From NCBI GenBank assembly GCA_000711775.1, contig ARYC01000173.1:34928-98927 (forward strand): a stretch of DNA of 64,000 nucleotides, in the 5' to 3' direction. Numbering within the stretch: position 1 is the first letter of the stretch; every line of letters begins with the position of its first letter. Positions 34,131 to 47,334 of the stretch are shown piece by piece. Made by a program: the position numbers and the translations under genes. The notes below the pieces were generated by a model, which did no database searches, was not told where the DNA came from, and was given only the letters and a program-made list of their open reading frames with translations. The stretch comes from Oxytricha trifallax (taxonomy: Eukaryota; Ciliophora; Spirotrichea; Sporadotrichida; Oxytrichidae).

Positions 34131-34239
34131 AATAGAAGAATCTTGGGCTTTTCTTAATTCTTAAATAGTCTCAGCTAGATATAAAGTCAACTAATTTTAT
34201 ATCTAATTGATAGGACTTAAAAGGAAATATACAACCTAT

Positions 34240-34460
34240 TACTCAACTTTGCAAACAGAGGAAGAGCAAGACCTCAATTGATCAGCCCATGAAACTAAAG
34301 ATGAGAAAATAGATGGATCTGTAAAAGATGGAGCATAAGCATCATAAAAAGAAGAAGAACATTCCATAGGAATAGATTGGTTAGAAGAAGATAACAAAAT
34401 AATTAAAGAATTGGGCAATTTTCCCTTTATTTATTAAGATCGGGGGTCCCAGAGACTCTA
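34240..34460 (+). other. Candidate MDS, acidic segment
   Basis: After TGA near 34,280 the frame reads HETKDEKIDGSVKDGAQASQ and HSIGIDWLEEDNKIIKELG. It probably belongs to the same gene as 33,470-34,130, separated by an AT-rich insert. No domain. Confidence 0.4.
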
Positions 34461-34759
34461 TCTGATTAATTATTATCATTATTACTAATAAAATAAAATC
34501 TTTGATGAAATATATTATTGAGTTTAATAAGGTAGGTTTTATTAAAATTTTTAACTTTTATGTTCTATATTATACTTAATTAATATAATATGATTGATTC
34601 AATATTAATCCCTTAGTTTCATATATTTATAGTTAAATATAATAATTATTATAGTTATTACTGTTGATATAGATGTCTAGCTGATTACTAAAATTGAAAA
34701 CCTAAATGCTATGCTAGATGACAAAAAACACTATTAAAAAATAGGGGAAAAATATAAAA

Positions 34760-35040
34760 GAGAAACATCAGGTTTCAGCAGTTGTCATGAAGACCGGTCC
34801 AGTCAAGGGAGATGCCTCCAAGGATACCCCTGATGATGCCGCGCAAAGGATGAATCGGGATCCAAAGAAGCCAGTAGAGATGTGAAACGGAATGAGAAAG
34901 GACAAGACCTTTTGAGCCACTCCTTGAGAGGCACATCGGTCCAACCGAACATAACAGCTTACTCAGTTGAAAAAATTAATAGACTCAGAAGACATACATA
35001 CAAAGCAACAGACACTACCACAAGTATAAACTAATAATAT
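34760..35040 (+). other. Candidate MDS, GC-rich segment
   Basis: GC-rich island. From about 34,836 the plus frame reads KDESGSKEASRDVKRNEKGQ and LLSHSLRGTSVQPNITAYS. An alternative upstream frame (VVMKTGPVKGDASKDTPDD) is also convincing, so an insert or frame change lies near 34,850. No family recognised. Confidence 0.4.
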
Positions 35041-35399
35041 ACGCTCATGATATTATTAGCAACATTAATAAAAATTATATGTTTATTACTAGAAATCATT
35101 ATTTCTGGTTTATACTCTTTCCTCAAGTTATTCACTACAACTAAAGTAAAATATAATAAGAGTAAACTTTATGAATTAAAACAATAATAATTAAACGTTT
35201 TTGCTTACATAAACCATAATTTATCTACGAGTTGTAAATTTACATATCTTTATAATTTATCAGTTCCCTAAATCAAAAATCTATTTTAAATTTTAACTTT
35301 GTTAATAATCAAATTAATTTATATAAGCATTCAAATAATCATAAGTAATTCATATTTAATAATTAAATTATAAGATGTTACTAAATTTATTTCTTAAAC

Positions 35400-36010
35400 T
35401 TATAAAATCTACCAAATTCACATTTCTTCCTTGAGGTATCATCTTGTTTATGACACAAAGGAAGCAATTGAGTCTTGCTAGCCATCTCTCCAGATTTGTA
35501 AGTCCTTTAAAGGAGTTGTCTTAAATATCCAGTTTGGTAAGTTCAATGATTATACTGCTCTCAATTATCATTTTTATTTTCTGCTTAAACCATGATTGCA
35601 GTTTGACTGATTTACAGCTTATTTGAGTAGATCACTTTGGTTCTGTTTTTAAAAGTGAGACTCTTCAGATTTGACTAGTGTGTCTTTCAAAATGCTCTTT
35701 CTTTCTTAGTTATAATTTCATCTTAAGAGATATTATTTTCTTGTTTAGTTTCAAATTAACGAAGCTTTTTTAATAGTAAGAAAAAACTATTGGAGTGGTT
35801 GTAGCCATTTGCGGCTAGTTTCTTATCAGTTAATTAATTTAGCTAGTATTTTTCTGGTAGAGCAGGCAATTCTATATTAAATCTGGTTAAGTCAAAGATT
35901 AATATCATGCATGATTAGATTTTAGAGTCACCCAATATTTTCTAAGTTAAAATTATAAAAATTCTAACTTTCTTAATAAGTTCTTTCTATTGCCTAAGAC
36001 TTTATTGATT
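35400..36010 (-). other. Candidate MDS block with leucine-rich-repeat-like motif
   Basis: The minus strand reads IFDLTRFNIELPALPEKYQ, then KDTLVKSEESHFQKQNQSD. Finally it gives SSIIIELTKLDIQDNSFKGL and TNLERWLARLNCF, which has the L-x-x-L-x-I-x-x-N-x-F pattern of leucine-rich repeats. Two frame changes occur, as expected at IES junctions or introns. Further minus-strand islands at 37.45, 38.5 and 41.5-42.1 kb could belong to the same gene. Confidence 0.5.
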
Positions 36011-36019
36011 ATTTAAATT

Positions 36020-37440
36020 GTAAGACTAGTAATTGCTCTTAGATTGATAAAGACAAAGAAAGAGAACAAATAATAGGTCTCTTTTTTATATTATTTAATA
36101 AGAAAGCATGTTATTACAGGCTGTTCTATCGTAAAAAAACAATTCATCAATAATGTGATAAAAAAATCTAGACTAAAACATGATTATAATATTTAGGACA
36201 GCTAAATGAAAAATTTAAGACAAAAATTTGAATCAATAATTCAAATGATGTCAACTTGATTTGAATTAGTTTAAATAAATGATTGAGACAATTACTAATG
36301 AAAAATTATTACAATATATTTATATTAAAGAAGCAATATAATGTAATCCTTTATACAATATTTATTGCCCAATCATCTAATTTTATATGATCCTCCACGA
36401 ATTATAAAATTGTTATGGTTAAAGTTTTGATTAAAGGCAGAGTATAATAATCTTAAGTCTTTAAGATAAAGTATCTAAATAACGCATGCTAAATTTGGAG
36501 AAAAATCTTAAACTTTTTAGATCATAATTATTTAAACAAATAAGTTTTACATATTATATATGAAGTAAAACATTTTATGGTTTCTAATATATGTTTTTTT
36601 TATGTTTTTATTCATTTCTTAAAAAAATTATATAAATTTTAATAACGAAACTCAAATAATAATTCCTAAAATAAAATTTAATGAAAAATAAATTTCAAGA
36701 TCATTAATAAAAAACTTAAACAATATTTTTGCATTCGAATTGTTAATTAATGTTTAAATTATCTTTTTCAGAATTACCTTTTAATTATCAAAGAGATCTT
36801 AATAAATGTTTTCATATTTGGGTATTCTCAGTAGTTTTTAATGAACATTTTTGTCCTACTTATATTTTAAATTATTTAGAACTGATTTACCATCTCTTAG
36901 TCATTTTAATCTCAACATTTTTGTCAATTTTATATTCAAATAAAAATGAGTTTATGTTTTTCTTCCTTCTCATTTATATGCACCATTATTTGTTTAAAGA
37001 ACTAAATTTGGATATAAAATTTAAGTGACCTTATTTTTAACATTTCAATATGTGGTTTATTATGATAAAAAGTTAAATTTTGATAGAGTGAAGTAATATT
37101 ATCTACTCAATCATCTTTAGTTATTTTAATCATCTATAAATACAATCGATGAAAATATTTTTCAAATATTTTAATCTATAATTTTATAAATTGACTCTTC
37201 AAACAATTTTATATTGATATTTTCTTGAAAAAAACATCTAAAAAATTTTCAAATTAACTTATTTATTTATGATCATCTTGGAAGTAATAAAAATACTAAA
37301 ATTATAAAAAAAAGCATTTTTGAAATCTGAGAATAAAACACCAACCCCAAATGGAAATTAAGTGACTAATTCTACAGTTACTGCTTTAATTTACTTTAAT
37401 TTTATCAAGAATTAAAGCAAAAAAAAAATAAAATAAATAA
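36020..37440. other. AT-rich spacer, no gene seen
   Basis: AT-rich. A plus-strand open frame at 36750-37028 is hydrophobic and Phe/Leu-rich, as expected of T-rich DNA, and has no motif. No repeat identified. Confidence 0.45.
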
Positions 37441-37444
37441 GAAT

Positions 37445-37660
37445 AAAGGCACTATTTATAATTATTCGTCAATTTCATACTCAAAAGCAAGGAGTTCTCT
37501 GTAAAGTTTGCCAATATTGGTTAAATAGTCAACTCGAAAAACTAAAATTTTAGAGCAGCTTAGAAATATAATTTTCATAGAGAAGACAGTCACATGGTCA
37601 ACAGAAGCTGAGCTTGATTTTGTTAAAGTGAGAGTTTTGACTCATAGACATGCCAATTAT
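37445..37660 (-). other. Candidate MDS, minus strand
   Basis: Minus frame reads SSSASVDHVTVFSMKIIFLS, then VFRVDYLTNIGKLYRELLAF and EYEIDEQ. The composition is protein-like and GC-richer than the flanks. No domain assigned; possibly part of the LRR-like gene at 35.4-36.0 kb. Confidence 0.4.
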
Positions 37661-38524
37661 TACTCTTTACTTTTATTCATGGTCTAATAAAGTTAAATTA
37701 CAGTCAATTACTATTAGTAACTCTATCTGCAACTATCTATAGGCAATTATGACTTAATGAGAATGCCAAGGTATTAATGGTAACATCTTAATAAAAACCT
37801 TAAGAATTATTAATTTTTGTAGGTGAGTTTATTTTCTTCATCGTTATTTAGAAGTACATTATTATTATATTTTAAAGCAGGAACTTAAAGTTTTTTCAAA
37901 ATAATAACTGCTTATTTAATTTTACCAATAATAATTTTGATAAATCGTTGATTATTTTTATTTTAAAAAGCAAAATAACATATACTTATTTAAATTATTT
38001 GAAATCTTTTAAATAAACTTTGATATTATATACAATAAAAAATATATAAAAATTGGACTTTATTGGCTATTTGTACAGTGACTGCATTTTTAAATCTTAA
38101 GTTGAGAATTGCTATAAATCACTGATTATTAATAAATATTTCTGCAATAATTATTTATTTTCATCATCTGAGACGTTGCACTTGATATAAATTACTTGTT
38201 TTACTAATAACTTGGCTATTTTAAAGTATTATTATAAAGTAAGTTATTTATTAAAGATCATTAATATTCTTTTCTAAAAGTTTAATAGATCAAACATTAG
38301 ATGAACAGTTTATAAGTAAAACTAATTTTGTCATATTATATTTTTTAAAATTTAGAAAGTAACTTAACCATAAGTAAATGGGAACTCTAAACGAGAAGGT
38401 CCATTAAGGAGAATTTTACCATTTTTATTTTAGATAATGAATTATTGTTAATATAGCCATAAATAAATCAATTAATGAGAGTACCTCTAGAAGTAAAAGA
38501 TTTTTATTAATAATTTTCTAATAG

Positions 38525-38690
38525 TAGCAATCCGATATATGTTCAAACTCAAAGATAAACTCATCTAAATTGGTAGTCATACTCGGTTTATAAAGATTAT
38601 TTATGGAAAATATCTGATTATCATGAGGAGTTTCTCTAGAATTAATATTCTTTTGGATTCATAATTGTTATTAACTCCAATGATTTTAAC
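38525..38690 (-). other. Candidate MDS, minus strand
   Basis: Minus frame reads NSRETPHDNQIFSINNLYK, then PSMTTNLDEFIFEFEHISD. It is short but of clear protein composition in an AT-rich setting. No domain recognised. Confidence 0.35.
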
Positions 38691-38729
38691 CTAAGGAGCC
38701 GATGAAAATTAAGATTATGCCAGGCAGTC

Positions 38730-41530
38730 ATATATATAAATGTGATAGAAGATTATTTTTAAATGAGCTCGTTGGAAATTTTCTTTTGGTAATTCCTTTT
38801 TCTAGTTGAGTATTGCTATGTTTTAAGCTTATGGAAATATGTAAGTCTACTCTTTTTATCTGAAAGTTTTTGAATTAATCGAACTTGAATGATAGGCTTT
38901 ATGAAATTTATGAGTCTTTAGATATTAATGTCATATTATGTGATTTTTAGAACCAATTGTTTGTTATATTTGAATTAAATAATGTTGTTTTAAAATTAAT
39001 TGAATTATGACCACTAACAGCTGATCAAATGTTTCTTTTGTTAAATTAATTTGTTAATTTAAATGATAATTGAATTTTTTATATGCATAAATTATCTGCT
39101 GATGGATTTTAATTCAATCTTTATAATCGCAACACTAATATAATATTTATTAATTAAGATTTTAAATTAATGCAGAGAGAAACAAATTTATAATTTTATT
39201 ATATATTTTTAAAGATAGAAAATTTCAAAAGAAATTCCAAAAACAAAATCCTAATATAAGTGCAAGAGAAAAAATAGAGAGATGGATTGAAATATGAAAG
39301 AGTAAGATTTTAAAGTTCAATTTAGGTATTTGATGGCCTTAATTAAACTATATTTTAAAAGCATTGCAAAATTAAGTTTAATTTATATTACAATTTATCC
39401 AAATCTAAAATGAACACTTAGAAATAAAAGTTATCGAGGTGAATCAATAAATATCAGTAAAATAATGAAGAGAATTATTGATAATCCCTCACTTTGTTTA
39501 AAGATTATGATGGAAAGAATACAGGTGCAGTTGATTAAAATTATTGCCTAAATTTTATTAAAAAATTTTTAAAGGAATCTCGAAATTTTCTTTTAATTTC
39601 AATTTTTATTAAATGATAATTCTAAATAGTAATGAAGAAAGAATTAATCTGGTTTATATGGCTTATAGAATTGCAAGATATTTTATATATTAGATTACTA
39701 TTTGGTACTTTCATCCTTAAGGCAGTGCTTTGATATAACTTCTTTCTGTTTTGTTATTATCTAATTAATTTCAGCTTATAAATTGATACTTGAATAGGGT
39801 GTTTATTATCATTTTTATTCTTTAAATATGAAATACAAATTAAATTATTATCTTATATAAATTTGAATTTTAAAATCGATTTAACATTTTTATTATAAGT
39901 ATAAGCTAAGCTACTCTAATTTAATTGCTGAGCTCAAATGCCCATATCAAACTCATTTATGTTACTGTTCAATCTATCAGAATAGTCACTTTTATCTCCT
40001 GGGTTATTTGCCTTATTTACAAGTTACTTTTAGCTTTTGAAGCTGTGTCAACTCAAAGTAAATGATTTAATATATTTATTTTTTTCTTAGATTAGCAAGC
40101 TTGTTCAACATAATATTATTTAATGCAATGATCAACTTAATTTTAAGATATCAGTGATAAATTTTAAATCAAGTCATAGGAATTATAAAGTTTAGTATCA
40201 TTTAATTTTGATATAGGTAGTGAGACAGAGTCAACAATTATTCTCGTTATTTGCAGAAAAATTCATTAATAAAATATTTTAGAAAGTTTTTTGGGATTGT
40301 TGTATCTAATGCAATTTATAGTAGAAATAATATCTATTTAATTAAATTAAATTGAAAAATACTTGATAAATATAATAAATATAATCTAAAGTCCACATGT
40401 TAAGAATCAAATCAAGGCTCACTCAGAGCAATTAAATTTTTATGCTGTTAAATAAAACCCTGATTTTTCACAAATTAATCATATATTTGAAATTATTTAC
40501 TAAAAATATATGGCTATTATTCATAATAATTTATTAATATCTTATCATTTTGATCTTTTGATATTTAATGAATTAAGTTTGCATTAAAAGAAAATTCAAT
40601 TAAATATAGAAACATGTAATGAGAAATCTAATTATAAATGAATAATAATCTCATCTTTCAGATTAAAAAGTGTATTTTAATTCTCCAATTATAATAATTG
40701 AAAACTCATATACAATATTAAAGGGCTTACAAGTTTATAAGTATTAAATGACTTACCTTTATGTGGCTAAACAAGCAGTAACTGTAATAAAGCTTACTTT
40801 AGTTATTAATCTGTTTCTTTCATCATTGTATTCTATTAATTGATATTTAAGAAAAAAATTTAGCATATTTAGTATAGGTCTGAATGGTCCTGCATTATTA
40901 TAATTTTCTACTTCTTTAAATATAATCTGATTTGATTTTTATTAAATTTTAGATATCTTTTAATCATTTAAGATGTAGATATACATTTAATTGTTTACTA
41001 TTATAAACAGTAAACTAATTCCTTTTGGCTTTAGCTTCAATTAAAATTAGCTCTTTGCTCCAGAGGATAAGTATTATAAAAAGTTTTGAAATAACATTAT
41101 TAATAAGTACTATTTGTTATTTGGGATGCTGGAAATGGTATCATGAGCTAGAGAACAAAAATGAAACCATATAAAGAAATTATATTTATTATTTACAAAC
41201 TTATTATTTGATAAATACTATTATTTCTGCCATTAATAGTTCAAGCTTACCTCAAATTCTAATCAATTACTTCATCCAAAGGATTTGGTGAGGCTTTATA
41301 GCGAAATATACAAATTCAAATCAAAATTGATAGATAAGTTCACATTAAGCAATAAGGATAATTAGTAATATTAAATATTTATTTATTCTTCTAATGAGAG
41401 AGTAATTCATACATCTCAGATTTAAATTTTAATTATATATTTAATCTTAAATTTATTATTAAAGTGTAGAGATAATTACTATTATCTACAAATCATTTGG
41501 ACAGAAATTAAATATAAAAATGGCAAGTAA
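38730..41530. other. AT-rich spacer, no gene seen
   Basis: The longest featureless stretch of the window. I found no motif-bearing frame, TIR pair or RNA gene in it. Confidence 0.4.
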
Positions 41531-41539
41531 TCATCATAT

Positions 41540-42090
41540 TTACCAAATCTCTATTGAGAATGTTATATAGTAATATACTTGATATTACCTCGAAGTTAAT
41601 GTGGTCATTGTATATGGCAAAATATGATAAAGTACATCGCACTCTCTAAAAGATAATGTGGTAAGAACGACAGTTCTAAATAGATCTATCCTGGGTTTTT
41701 TTAAAAATAAGCTAGCATAACTGAAATAAAAACTTTTCTATAGATTTTTTGAGATGTTAGCAAAGTTGCTCTGAATTTTCTCTTCGAAGCATTATTATAG
41801 ATTGAAGGTCATAGTAAGACAGTATACAATAACAAATCTTTTTGCTTTTTTGCCTTGAATATTTGATCAAATACTTTTAAAGACAGCCGGATTCTATTCA
41901 AATGTTTTTTATTAGAATATAGGATATAACGCTTCTGCAGAGTTGTTCCTTATATTTTTCATGAGCTTACTCTGATAATCGTGGCTCAGCTTTATATGCC
42001 CTATTCATTGAAGTTATTAATGAGGCTTTTCTTAAATGACTAGTAAATATTTATTGATTGAGATCTCAACTTCTAGCAGACTTGAGCTAT
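41540..42090 (-). other. Candidate MDS block, minus strand
   Basis: Minus-strand pieces read LLEVEISINKYLLVIQEK, then ITSMNRAYKAEPRLSEQAHE and KYKEQLCRSVISYI, and near 41,600 FRTVVLTTLSFRECDVLYH. They are separated by AT-rich inserts and frame changes. No domain is certain. Downstream, 42,190-42,460 is also GC-richer but open on both strands. Confidence 0.35.
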
Positions 42091-42859
42091 TTTAAAGTCA
42101 TTAATTTTTAATGGAGATTAAAAATAAGATTTCGAAAAATTTAATTGCTATTAATTTAATATTTCTTATGTATATTTGAATATTTATATAAGAACAAAAA
42201 TAGGAGAGCCCGAACCTGCCTACACTATTCTTGCCTCTAATATTGTATTCTAATTAAATCTGAAATGCAATACTATTGTACATCTGAATCTTCTCCTGCT
42301 AGTTTGTGACGTTAAATATAAATCACAATCTGTCTTTCAAGAGCAAGCCATAAAAGGAACTATTAAAATCTCTTGAAACAGTGATATTTCTGAAGCTTTA
42401 TAATATCAATTGAGTTCTATTTTGTGAACGAAAAACTTTCAATAGATGGGGTAGTAGGTTTTTTAAAATTATCTGTTATTAATTAAAAATTTGTGGCATA
42501 TCTTAATTCAAAATTGTCAATTAGATTTGATATTGCTAGATTTGCAAAGGTAGGGTTTCATGAAAAAAATATGAAACTAAGGCTTAAAACTGTATTGAAA
42601 GATATTTAGATCTTTATAAATTTGAACTTGCCAATGTTTTTGAATATTTTACTGAATGAGATCTAAATCTAATTGGATCAAATTAAATTCTAATAGCAGC
42701 CTTTAGGTTTAGATATTTGATCATCTAATAATGATTTTATTTTATGAGTTTATCTAAATTCCAAAATCTCTTAATTAGAAACTTTAGTGGTTTGATTGAT
42801 AGGGTATAGTTGGAGTTTAAATGGGATTAGTAGATAAATTAGGCTATTTTTCAAAATTA

Positions 42860-43915
42860 GAAATAGAAATTAGCGACTTTAGACTCCATTTATGATGAGA
42901 AATATAGACTTATTGCTTAAGCTTTGGTATGGTGCTAGGAATAACATAGACTAACTCAAACCAGTGCTAAATTATTGTACGATTGCAAAGATGTTGTGTA
43001 AGAGTGCTTCAACTGTTAGGTATCACTATTTGATAGCTGTTTAGCATTTAAAATATGTTCTTGATAACAAGATACAAGGTTTCTTAGAGTATATTGAATG
43101 CCTCTGCGACTCTAAGACTTTATAGTATTTGGCACACTTCCCACTTAGCTAGCAAGCTGTATTGTTTTATCACAAGTTTTCCGACATGGCATTTTTCCAT
43201 ATGACTATATCTAATATTTTTTTAGGTGAAATGGTATTACTTTCAAGACCGTCAACAGAGTGAAGAGAGTGATTGACTTTACTGTGCCATTTTATAGTAA
43301 TATTTTAAATTATTTTTATTATTAAATGCAGAGGCCTATTGATAAAAACATCAAGTTATACACTCTGGTGAAGCAGTGTTTACATTCAATACCTTTATTA
43401 ATTAGTCTTGGTACAAGAAGCATGACAACATAGTAGTCTATGAATTAAATGTAAAGGTTGTCACTCATGCAATTTTAGCTGGTATTAGTGAAGACTCAGG
43501 CTTAGAAAGTTATGTTATTCATCCTCGCTCTATAAAGCGAGAGCAGTATATTGAGTTTTTACATAAGCTAAGAGATAAGTACAGTGATCATGAGATCATC
43601 CTGTTTGTTGATAACCTATCAGTTCATAAGACCAAGGAGTCTAAGAAAGCTTATGAGGAGTTAAAAATAACTCTGTTTAATAAACCTTATAGGCCACGAT
43701 ATAATGGAATCGAATTTTATTGGAGTTAGATTAAAACTCACTACAAAAGGTAACTGCTGTATCATCTAAAGCATGATCTACAAATTGATACAGTAAATTT
43801 ATGTAAAGTAGTTACAAGAGAGTTAGTAGAAATAAGCCTACGATGTACAAAAGAAAGAGAGAATTAATGTTTATTAATAAGCCTTAGCCTTTAATCAATA
43901 AATTAGTTCACATAT
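42860..43915 (+). pseudogene. TBE-B DDE transposase, first Asp lost
   Basis: Close to the TBE-A protein: NTFINQSWYKKHDNIVVYE, HAILAGISEDSGLESYVIH, EIILFVDNLSVHKTK (second Asp) and YNGIEFYWSQIKTHYK (Glu). The first catalytic position reads IHSGEAVFTF, so Asp is replaced by Gly. The region from 43,330 to 43,840 is open in one frame. The N-terminal third has frame breaks. Confidence 0.85.
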
Positions 43916-43999
43916 TTAACGAACTTTTAAATGGATTCAACGAACTTTTAAATGGATTAACATACTCTTTATTTTCCCCCTCTGGTCCTTAACTAGGAC

Positions 44000-45335
44000 A
44001 TTTTTCTTATATTTGTACCAGCACCAGTATAAATGTTAATTTCACCAAGCTTTAAAAACTCATTATAAAATCTCTTACTCATATAATGATTTGCTTGAGA
44101 CTTTTCTCTCTATGAATTTTTGCATTTTCTTTCATTAAAAATATTTATATTTTAGGTTTCCCTACAAAATTATGAATCAAACTTACTATAGAGATAAGGA
44201 TGCATCTTAAGCTCCGCAAGCCAGATAAAACCCCAAGAGTAATTTTTTTAAAATAAAAAGATTAATAAAGGGTCATTAATAAATAATATTTATAATCCAA
44301 TCACAATTAAAAATGGGTTTTGCATCTCCTTGACTAAAACTATTACATTTTTTAATTTTAAACATTATTTGTAGAATAATTATTGCTTATTTCTGCATTA
44401 TCTAGTCTAATTATACTTTTGCTCAATCTTATGAATCAAAATTGTGTTTTCATCTTTTGCTTGTTGAATTGTATTTTAATACATCTTTTCCTTAAATTAG
44501 TTCCAAGAATATTAAGAATTCCCTTGTTCTTGTTAGTTTTTCATGTAAGAGAAATTCTTTCATTAGTTAAGCTTTTTCTATAATGTTCTAATGAAATTAT
44601 TAACTTTGCACTTTTGAATGATTAAAGCTATATGAAGTTAATTTAAAAGATATTTAAGCTTAAAACATATAATAAAAGAGAAGAAAGCATACTATGTTTA
44701 GATAGTTTTATATGTGATTTTAAGAGATAAACCCCGAGAGTTCAATTCAAAATGATATTGACGTTTTTAATTTTTATTTAAAAGATAGAACTATGAAATA
44801 ATTAAAATTTTTAATCAAACTATTAGTCATTGATTTTACCAAAAAATTTGATCAAGGGGTTTTATCCCTTATTAGTATGCCTTGATTCTTTTAATCTTCT
44901 GGAGAAATGAAATAGCGTTACTTATGAGCTTCTTCTATAATTTTCTCTCAAAGTACCTAGAACGACATAGAGGAAGCTCTTCTCTCGAAGCTTGTTTAGA
45001 GTTGTTTCTTTGTGGGAAGGTAAACTACCAACTCTTCATCTTTCATTGCATCCTCGTAGAGATTAGTGACTGAACTCTTAGGTATTCAATCAGTGTATTT
45101 TTTTTATTTTTGAAAGCTTTCTTCTACTCGCAGAGTATTGCTTTTAAGAATGAAATCTTAGTATCTTCCAAAGCTGGAAGAAATAGACTGATTAGAGAAC
45201 TCGTTTGAGTATACATTCAATATTTGCTATGTTGAGTGAGGTATCTATAGAGATCTTCCTTACATCTGAATCTTGAACCATTTCTTTGACCTCAACCATT
45301 TTCATTGCATTTCTCAATGATTCCTTCTTTGTTCC
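44000..45335 (-). pseudogene. TBE-B 22 kDa ORF, start codon lost
   Basis: The start region reads AAGGAATCATTG where TBE-A has ATGGAATCACTC, so ATG has become AAG. RNAMKMVEVKEMV and LFLPALEDTKISFLKAILCE are recognisable, separated by a frame break and a probable intron. The C-terminal part is heavily decayed. Confidence 0.65.
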
Positions 45336-45879
45336 TCTTACTATTCATGAATTTCATGTTTTAATTTATAGACATCTATATCCTATTGTTTAAAATCTTA
45401 CTATTAAATACGGGTATCTTATTGGAGGTCAACAAAGCAAAGATACTTGGAGATAATTTGCAAAGCAGTAAAAAACTTTAGAGTGGGCTCAATTTTTATC
45501 AATTTAGTTCCATTAAATTACCACTAAATTTTTATTAATTTGATTAATACTGGCACTAAATACGTTTAAATTTAATTGGTATCAATTTAATAGTACCTAA
45601 ATTTAATTAGTACCTAGTTTTAAATTGATGAGGTTTTAATGAGAAAGTTCCAAACTATTTCGAAAATTAATTGGTACTAGTACCAACCTAGACTTTATCT
45701 AAGTTGGTACAAAAACTAAAATTATTAAGGGTGAAGTTAGAAAAATTATAGTTATAAACTGATTATAAATATGAAGTCTAAGAGCTAAAATAAAACTACT
45801 ATTGCTGGAATGGCAACTCCAACATAGTGAACATAGTGTTGTAATAGTTAAAGAATAGTTATGAGCTTTATAAAAAGAT

Positions 45880-47330
45880 TTAAATTTGAATTTAAACATA
45901 GTGGTCAATTAAATCGTAAAGCAGCTTCATTAAGGACTGGATAATCTTATCTTAATCATGTATCTATTAAGGAGCAAAAGTTACTTATAATGTGAGGGAG
46001 GCAGAGCTAGGAGCTCTTGAATTTGAAACAAACGTTTTCTTTATTAAAGCTTAGAATAAGAAACAGAGAGGAGAGATATGAGGAGTTCAAACATAAAATG
46101 AAGATGTTGAGGAAGTTAAAAATAAGAGAGCAATTGAAAATTAAAAAGATTTTTGATTGCCAAGAATGCTAAAATTTATTCTCTATTGAGTCAAGCTTAA
46201 AGAGATACTTTCTGGAAAGGCTAAGGTGAATTTTAAGCATGTTAAGGTCGATGGTATGTACTAGAGCACGACTTGTGAGAAGTCTTATTTACATCAGCTA
46301 AAGTAAAAAAGAACATGTTAAAACAACATCTTAGTGAATTCTTTATTTAAGATTATGAACTTAAAAATTTGTACAAGCCAAGAGAAAATCAAATACTATT
46401 AAATCTCAAAGAGAGGTGTAGAAATTCTCGAGAGGTAAAAAAAGATATGAATCGATGAACCAACCTACCTACTAATAGAACAGTTATCGTATGCTTACAA
46501 GAGAGAGCTAAGTTTATCCCTAATCTAAATACAATTCACAAAAGCAACTGCATTAAAAACTACTTAAACACAGACGTTCCTAACAAAGCAGAACTTAAAG
46601 TTGTAGATGAATTTGCATGCAAGATCTATCATTTTAGCTATCTCATAAAGAATGAGCATTATCAGATTAAATTTACAAACGAATAAATAATTTAAAGAGG
46701 CATAGAAAAGATTGAAAACTATTTATTAAGTTGGATAGAGTTATTCTTGCCTATGGTTTCATAGCAAAGAATAAAGAAAGTTGAAATGACTCTAAGAGAG
46801 TATCCGTATCATAATATATATCCATAGGTTCTCAACTAGTCACATAAGAGATGTCAAATGGTGTGAAAGAACTTCGTGGACTAGAATATGTTCACAGAAA
46901 TTTGAAGCCAGTAAGTATTATGATAAACTTTTTTCCTTTAGAAATTGTTGGTATAGATTTCTATAGAGCCATAAGTAAAGAGATAGTAACATTAGCAAAG
47001 GTGCTTGGCTATCCTGGAAACTCTCCAACAAGAGAATAGTGGAAGAACGACTTTGTTTAATGGGATGTGTGGGCAGTGCAGCAATATAATTATTGTGCGA
47101 TATGAAAAGTATGGCTTACTTTGGTACTAAGCATGAAAAACAAACTATAAGCTTAGCAGAGAAGCATTTTAAGTAGAATGAGGTTTGCTAAGGAATAAGA
47201 CAGATTATAGAGAATTTAATAGTAAAAGCACCTGCTTATCCTCTATAATCTTTAGACGAAATGTTAGAGCCTTTCTAAACTACAGAATTCAGGAGGTATA
47301 ATAAAGACAAGCAGATTAAATTTATTTGAT
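45880..47330 (+). pseudogene. TBE-B zinc finger-kinase, degenerate
   Basis: The TBE-A ATG has become ATA here. The first finger reads DCQECQNLFSIESSLKRYF, with the first His changed to Tyr. The kinase loop reads YVHRNLKPVSIM, so the catalytic Asp is replaced by Asn; IDFYRAI stands at the DFG position and WDVWAV further on is kept. Frame breaks occur in the first half. The last part runs up to the insertion point of the Rep element. Confidence 0.8.
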
Positions 47331-47334
47331 TGTA

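Noticed and set aside
36750..37028. 92-codon hydrophobic frame as a membrane protein gene
   Set aside because: T-rich DNA gives Phe/Leu/Ile-rich translations by default; no GC shift, intron or motif supports it.
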